From NCBI GenBank assembly GCA_037176845.1, contig JAYKXP010000015.1, forward strand, positions 682,001-746,000: DNA of 64,000 nucleotides. Direction: 5' to 3'. The notes beneath the pieces are model-generated. The model was not told where the DNA came from, made no database searches, and was given only the letters and a program-made list of their open reading frames with translations. Source of the stretch: Paramarasmius palmivorus. Lineage: Eukaryota > Basidiomycota > Agaricomycetes > Agaricales > Marasmiaceae. Both the position numbers and the translations under genes were made by a program. This document shows positions 58,530 to 64,000 of the stretch, piece after piece (position 1 is the first letter of the stretch; each line of letters begins with the position of its first letter).

Positions 58530-60079
58530 TCAATGATGAAGTGATATCTAGTACGATTTCAGTTAATCATCCCAACCTCACACATACAAACATACATTCA
58601 ACTTACGGAGAAGTCACGCCATGACGGTAATTCCTCGAGCGACTCCCTAACACATCTCCGCCAGTGTATGTAAGCGCTACAATGATCACAATGTATCTTG
58701 CAGGCCGGTATCGAACGATAAACTGCCACTGCCCTCGAGAAGTTATCCACCGAAGGCGGCATGAACTCTGGGCTTTGAAGCACAGGTTTAATGTTCGCTA
58801 CAAAGTCTTCCAGCGTTGGACACGGCTTCGGGGAACCATTCGCGTACTTATGGTCTTCCCGTATTCTGGTGTTATTGATTGCGGCATGATAATGATCGAT
58901 GCGACGCAGCCAATTCTGCTGGTATTGAAGCTAAAGGAAATACTACATTAGACGTGTATAATAGATGTATATCATCCGTAACGCACCCAGACACGAAATA
59001 TATTGTGGTGGCGTCCGAGAATGTGCATTGCGTCCAGAATTGGGATGTCCATCGTCCGACGAGCGGTTTCCTCGATCTCGTCAAAGTCTGAGTGACTGGC
59101 TTTGAATCGAAGGACTTTCAGAGCATGTTCAGACGAACGTCGAGCGAAATGTCTATCCGATCGGGGAGGTTAGTAGTGGTAAAAGTTAAGTCAGGTTAGC
59201 TTACGTACCCGAGAGTTTGACTACACGCCATGAAAGCCAGGTGATTTCCATACTTCTCCGCAGCATCTCCAAGAGCCAGAACCACATCAATATCAAGCTT
59301 TGAAAGGTCGGGATAACTGCTGTTGTGGCTGAAGAGCAGGAGTAATCTAAGCGTTTCAGCATCTTCTGTGAGTTCGACGGTATCGTCCAGGTCACATGTA
59401 ATGGAACCTTCAAGAGGGAAACCTTCGTTGAAAATTTCGAGATTCTTCATATGAGCGCCGAGGAGCTTTCCGTCGGAAGACTTGAGGATGATATCTATAG
59501 GTAGAAAGCAACAGTCGACTGCGTCGAATTTTCAGCTATATGGGTTTGCTCTGATTGATGGCGAGTCGTACTCTGACAAATTGGTGTATCTGGTCAAAGT
59601 CAGCGCAAGTTTTCTATAATATAGATTAGAGAACTCACCACAGCCCAATGTTAACGAGCTGCTCGCAGGACTACTCGAAGAATAGCTCTTCAATGACATG
59701 ACACTAGCGGGTGTGAAAGGGGCTGGAGCAACTGTGCAGTCAATATACCCCAAAGAATGCCCATGTGACGCCGCTTTAAACACCGGTTCATCATGATGTC
59801 AAGTATTTTGGTGCGGGCGTAACTTTTCGTCGGTTGAAGAACGGGGGAGAGCAGGAAGTGAGGTGGCCGATGTGCTTTTGGAATCTTCCACCTATATGTC
59901 GTCCAGCAGGAAGGAACTGGCGATGAGGAACGTTTAGCGCGAATCTCTAGCGGAATATTGACGACGAGCTCTCTGTCGTTCGGGGATGCGAAGAACTTGG
60001 CAAGTCGTTTGCGGGGGAATTCGGCGATGTGATTGTCATCAAGAATAGAAACGGTGCGGAAACCGGGCTCTTTCGCCAT
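58530..60079 (-). CDS. BTB/POZ-domain protein of basidiomycete type
   Basis: Seven exons give 406 aa: 60079-59824, 59773-59639, 59589-59578, 59518-59209, 59152-58987, 58930-58607, 58547-58530. BTB core: PIDIILKSSDGKLLGAHMKN, LEIFNEGFP, DDTVELTEDAETLRLLLLF, DVVLALGDAAEKYGNH. The C-terminal half (HFARRSSEHALKVLRFKAS, then VYRSIPACKIHCDHCSAYIH) matches the long helical part of Agaricomycete BTB proteins. These proteins form large lineage-specific families of unknown function, perhaps adaptors. The N-terminus is uncertain: an in-frame ATG at 59699 is an alternative start. The 12-nt exon 3 restores TPIFD before the BTB strand. If the last intron (GTAAGT donor at 58606) is retained, the protein ends at 58598. 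Confidence 0.75.
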
Positions 60080-60363
60080 TGGTATATAGCTCAGTTACCA
60101 ATAAGTGGGGCCAAGAATGAGGAACACACCTTGATCTAAGCCAGATTTGAGCCTCTGTAATACAGCTGTTAACTGTGATCCATCAGAATCCAACTAGCTC
60201 CTCAGTCGCGTGTAATGTATCTCCTTGGAAATCTGGGACGTTCAGAGAGGTTATGTGAAAGTATTATGACAGCGACTGAGTTTCTAGCTGGGATCTTGCA
60301 AGGCTTAGCTATTCCCATCGCAAAGGTTGGCTTTGACAAGCGGTTGTTTGTTCCGAGCAAATA

Positions 60364-60637
60364 CTGGGGTATTTCGATTGATTCGGACGGCCTGTGACCT
60401 GTGACCTCGCCATCCGGATTTCGAGGTTCGGATGGGGCGCTGGCGGTCTGTGACCGCCGAAAAATTTCGGATTTGGCGCCCAGAAACTGCCAAATTTGGA
60501 GTGAAATTGGGCGCTTTTCAGAGGTCACATTCCGAGGCAATTCGGACAGGCCTTCCGCGGCCTGTGACCGTCCGAAAATTTTCGGAAATTTTGACCCTTG
60601 TGACCTGTGACCATCCGAATCAATCGAAATACCCCAG
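60364..60637. mobile_element. 274-bp MITE-like element with TA target duplication
   Basis: Terminal inverted repeats of 27 bp with one mismatch, starting CTGGGGTATTTCGATTGATT at both ends (right end inverted), are flanked by TA on each side (60362-60363 and 60638-60639). The interior has no coding capacity and holds repeated motifs (CTGTGACC several times, CCGAAAATTTTCGG-like palindromes). Size, TIRs and TA duplication fit a non-autonomous Tc1/mariner-type element. It lies about 285 bp upstream of the BTB gene start and about 200 bp past the short-chain dehydrogenase stop. Confidence 0.85.
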
Positions 60638-60837
60638 TATATTCTGAATAATCGCCAGGTCCAGACCTGTCCAGACTCTTAAAACTGCGCACTGAGCCAC
60701 TGACAGTGAGGCGGATGGTTGATGCATGATGGTTGATGGATATCTGGATGGTTGACACTGACAGGAATGGGCACTCCTACAACCCTAATCCTGGTATTGG
60801 TGAATAGTATACATTTGGGTTGTTTGCTCTTGTCTGT

Positions 60838-61742
60838 TTACCACGGAACTTGCCCTTCAGCCGACCAAAAAAGACCTCGAAACGACTTCTATCAGCTCTT
60901 CATTCCGACAGAAAAAGAAGGGAGGATACACACCTGTCTTCTCTTCCGTGCCTGGTCCCAATAAACACCACTCCACAAACACACTCGCGCCCTGTTCCGT
61001 AGTCTTTCCACCTGGCCTGAAGTGGTTCAACTTTGTCGTCACAAATCCAGGACACAGACAGTTGACTCTAATCCCGTCCTTCTTCAACTCTCTCGCTAGG
61101 GCAATCGAGTACATGTTCACGGCGGATTTGCTGCTGCAGTACGCTGCAAATGTCGTAATTCCTTCAGGTGAAGACTGGTGTGCGCCAGAAGCCCAACGCA
61201 TGGAATTTTGTACGATATTGCCGTACCCTGGCTTGGCTTTCCGGATAAGAGGGAGCAAAGTGGTAGTGGTTTGAACAAGGCCGAAGAAGTTGGTCTCAAA
61301 GACTGATCTCAGGACGTTTATATCCATAGCATCTGCTGTTTGAGGGTCGCCCATGCCGCTAATCCCTGGATTCTTCATTAGAGCGAGAAAAGATTATATG
61401 ACTGAGGTCGACGCACCTGCATTGTTGACGAGTACATCAAGCCTGCCTTCCTCCTTGTCGATAGTATCCCTTGCTGCTTCAATTGATTTGATATCCTGGA
61501 CATCCAATTGTACAAATTTGACATCTAGACCGTGTTCGTTCTTGAGTTTGTGTCTGATGTCGCGTTAGGGCTGTAGTCTCGGATGAGGTGAATCAAACTC
61601 ACTGAGCTTCCTTCCCAGCATCGACCTTCCTCGCTGCCAGATACACTGTGTGGCCTTTCTCAGCGAGTAGCCTAACAATGTCGAAACCGATACCAGTGTT
61701 GGAACCGGTGACAAGGATAACGCGCTTGTACTCTTCGGACAT
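60838..61742 (-). CDS. short-chain dehydrogenase/reductase
   Basis: Exons 61742-61603, 61553-61417, 61365-60934 and 60854-60838 give 241 aa, stop TAA. The start MSEEYKRVILVTGSNTGIG carries the NAD(P)-binding TGxxxGIG motif (residues 12-19). LDVLVNNAG (around 90), Ser147 and YCSSK (Tyr168, Lys172) form the classical SDR active site, followed by VNCLCPGFVTTKLN. This is a carbonyl-reductase-like SDR, cytosolic, using NADPH or NADH; the substrate is unknown. The last intron (60855-60933, 79 nt) was set so the protein ends TGQVPW, as in relatives; without it a longer, unlikely tail (VYPPFFFCRNEELI...) would follow. Confidence 0.9.
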
Positions 61743-62876
61743 GTTCGAGAAGGAATGAGATTCCGAGTCACGGATACATTTGCGACTCGCGAGCCCTGTT
61801 TATCCCAGGTCGAATCCAATGATAAAGCTGATCATCACGAGTGCACTCGAAAAGACACGAAATCTCGGAGCCGGAAGCTGCCCGAGCGGGAGGTGTTATC
61901 GTGGTTAAAGTCACAAGGAGAGCTTGGGAAACCCGTCAGTAAAACGGCAATTCTACTTCGTCCAAGTGGAGATATCGACGAGCGTCTGAGCAAATCAGGT
62001 TCTTTAGTGGTAAATACAGCTCTAGCTCGCGGAGACTCGCGATTGCGCAGATACGACAAATACGTGGATCTACAACTCCAGAAAACTCGCGGATATCGAT
62101 AGTCTTAAGCAAGATTGGAGAAAAGGATATCGGGCTCACGCAATGAAGCTCTATTCCTGAACATTGCATTTCCAAAAGCCAAAGTAATAACAATAATAAA
62201 GGATACAATGCTATACTCCGAGCATACTTCCATGAGTTGAATGAAGAGCTCGAGCGTACTGTAGGTACCGTTTTCAATAGACGCCCGCCAGCAACCGGTG
62301 GTACGGAGCGGAAGCGGAGCCTCGGCGTTTCCGGATTTCAATGTACCACAGTCTTTGCACCGCGACGTCCTTCATCCCGACATGCCAAAGGCCCTCATCG
62401 CCATACCTTTTGATTCTCCTTTGGTATATGGAATCTATGGAAGTTAGATATTTGCTATGTTTATCATCCTCCAAATCCACAACTTGCTGTCGCTGAGAGG
62501 TTTTCAGCCCAGTTCTTGAGATGTCTTCCCACTCCTCTCGCTCTCGCATCTCGCACTTCAATCTACAATACTCCGTGTCACTAGAGAGGGTTGTTTTGGA
62601 TGAAACATGAAGGCGAGGAAGACTCGAAGTATCGCCGTCCTTGTCGTCAAGACGCTACCTACTCTCAAGCCGACCTGGTCGCCGATGAGAGATTAATTTC
62701 CTTTGAAGAGGCAGACATCATTCTGCACTAACGCATGCCGGTGGAGTTCAACAGAGTTCAACTATCGCTTACTACGATTCTATCAGCTCGAACGCGAAGA
62801 ATACCCGAACCCGGACCGCTACGTTTTCATAGATCTTCCTCTCTATGCCAACCATCCGGTCCGCCAAGACGCGTCT
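61743..62876. other. intergenic between divergent genes, no firm gene
   Basis: About 1.1 kb shared upstream region of the SDR (-) and the LPMO-like gene (+). A plus frame at 61755-62102 (115 codons) and minus frames at 61936-62561 show no motif or splice structure. Confidence 0.4.
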
Positions 62877-62882
62877 TATAAG
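62877..62882 (+). promoter_or_regulatory. TATA box of the LPMO-like gene
   Basis: TATAAG about 57-62 bp upstream of the ATG at 62939, with a second TATAAG 8 bp further on. Confidence 0.45.
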
Positions 62883-62938
62883 AGTATAAGAGCTGAAATA
62901 GGTTTAAGAGAGAGATTCAGCATAATTGGCTCATCATC

Positions 62939-64000
62939 ATGTTCAACTGCAAGTTACTCGCACTCACCTTGTCAGCACTTGTTGTCCGAACGGTCGCACA
63001 TGCAAGAGTGACTGATCCTATTCCTCGTGAGGTGTGTTTCCGCAATCCATCTAGCAGAGTTTATCAGGAGCTGACATACGTCTCTCTAGTATGGCTCCGC
63101 TGCAGAAAGCGCGTGTGGTAGTGCAGTGTACAAGGTTCTCACTGACGGTAAGTCCACGATTCAGAGCGGAACTTCTACTAAGTATCATCACTAACAGATT
63201 TGACTGGACCCGTAAGGTACCCTAGGATTGAGAGACTAAAGCTAACAAAAGCTGATATAGATTGAAAACGCAGAGCAGAAGATCGATTCAGACTATGATG
63301 CCGAGGCGTGTCATCTTTACTTTTGTCGAGGGGCCCAGGTATGTATTATCTATGATTCTTCTAGGCTTTTACTCACAGTCGTGGAGTTCGACGACAACGC
63401 CGATAACATCCAAGTCTATGAAGCTGGGACCACAGTGAACATGAAAGTGAACATGGTCGCGCATCACACCGGATACGCGGTATGTTTTAGTGCATTCTCC
63501 ATAAGGGCTTCTTCGCTGATAAAGGTTACCACCGTAGAATGTCTCTATCGTAAGCGTTGCATATTCAAGTCTGCAACAACGACGTGTTTCATGATGCACT
63601 TCCAGGTCGATCTAAAGGCACAGAAACCCATCTCAGAACTTTTCTTATGGCCAGTATACGCCGACGAGTCCATTGGGCCTTCCAAATGGCCCAAGAATGG
63701 TACGTAATTACATACCTTTAATGATCCACACTGAGTGATCACTGGTTTGAAATAGAGAGTACGCGTCAGCTTCTGGTAGATCTCATTAGATACTGATTAG
63801 GCCATCTCTAGCTGACTTTGACGTGACTATTCCCGACCTTGCTGGACAATGTACTGAGGCCGGGGCTTGTGCTATCCAGTAAGTGCCTTCTTTAAACATT
63901 TCTCTGCTTGTGCCTTACTTGGTTTGCTCCGCTTTAGATGGTTCTGGTACGCAACATCGTAAGTCCGCCTTTCCAGATGGTGCATGTCCGCTCGCTGACT
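62939..64000 (+). CDS. secreted LPMO-like His-1 protein (chitin-binding-type-4-like), 3' truncated
   Basis: Exons 62939-63031, 63090-63147, 63198-63211, 63261-63338, 63387-63479, 63538-63549, 63606-63699, 63812-63878 and 63938-63958 are in phase; the last shown ends at a GTAAGT donor and the gene runs off the window. The signal peptide MFNCKLLALTLSALVVRTVA ends directly before His21, so the mature chain starts HARVTDPIPRE. A second conserved His pair is in VAHHTGYANVSIV. Other marks: SACGSAVYKVL, IENAEQKIDSDYDAEACHLY, WPVYADESIGPSKWPKN, CAIQWFWYATS. An N-terminal His plus an internal His is the copper 'histidine brace' of lytic polysaccharide monooxygenase-like proteins. Oxidative activity is not proven for this subgroup. 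The eighth intron (63700-63811) is 112 nt. Confidence 0.85.

Noticed and set aside
60855..60933. Longer C-terminus of the SDR by retaining the last intron
   Set aside because: Gives a Phe-rich unrelated tail; splicing yields the TGQVPW ending usual for relatives.

Overview
The window looks like nuclear DNA of a filamentous basidiomycete, most likely an Agaricomycete. Genes are cut by many short GT-AG introns, mostly 48-65 nt. Exons as small as 9-13 nt can be placed by reading-frame and family-motif continuity. Many products belong to families typical of mushroom-forming fungi: a secreted S41-like peptidase, a type-B carboxylesterase, a BTB protein, a His-1 secreted protein of the LPMO-like class, and small secreted proteins. 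Nothing looks bacterial, organellar or viral, and I saw no tRNA, rRNA or CRISPR array. All gene models were built by hand from splice signals, phase and family motifs. Exon ends are exact where stated but have no transcript support.

Layout. 0.4-16.8 kb is gene dense: a possible small divergent pair at the left edge, a 20-exon secreted S41-like peptidase (+), an intronless proline-rich protein (+), a 14-exon carboxylesterase (-), an unrecognised four-exon gene divergent from it (+), and the large SET1 histone H3K4 methyltransferase (+). 17-20.4 kb is sparse, with one tentative tiny gene. 20.4-27.8 kb holds three minus-strand genes: an unrecognised 433-aa protein, an antiquitin-type aldehyde dehydrogenase (ALDH7), and the ribosome-biogenesis WD40 protein JIP5. 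27.8-34.3 kb is gene poor and contains a decayed-looking multi-exon gene near 30.3-31.7 kb. 34.3-39.5 kb holds a DSBA-like protein (+) and a VHS-GAT trafficking adaptor (+) with an unusual Arg/Asp repeat.

39.5-42.7 kb is empty. A secreted FAD-dependent oxidoreductase (+) and an unrecognised 548-aa protein (-) follow. 46.9-51.6 kb is again gene poor. The right part carries an HRP1-like two-RRM hnRNP (-), an amino-acid/GABA-type permease (+) tail-to-tail with a small cysteine-containing secreted protein (-), a BTB protein (-), a 274-bp MITE-like element with a TA target duplication, a short-chain dehydrogenase (-), and an LPMO-like secreted protein (+) that runs off the right edge.

The genes do not form an obvious pathway cluster. 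Housekeeping genes (SET1, ALDH7, JIP5, HRP1, VHS-GAT) alternate with secretome genes and with gene-poor tracts that hold repeats and gene remnants. The best leads for something undescribed are the MITE, a ~125-bp sequence present both in intergenic DNA and inside an unusually long hrp1 intron, the decayed gene at 30-32 kb, a probable GC-AG intron in ALDH7, and the Arg/Asp insert in an endocytic adaptor. I found no convincing new multi-gene system.
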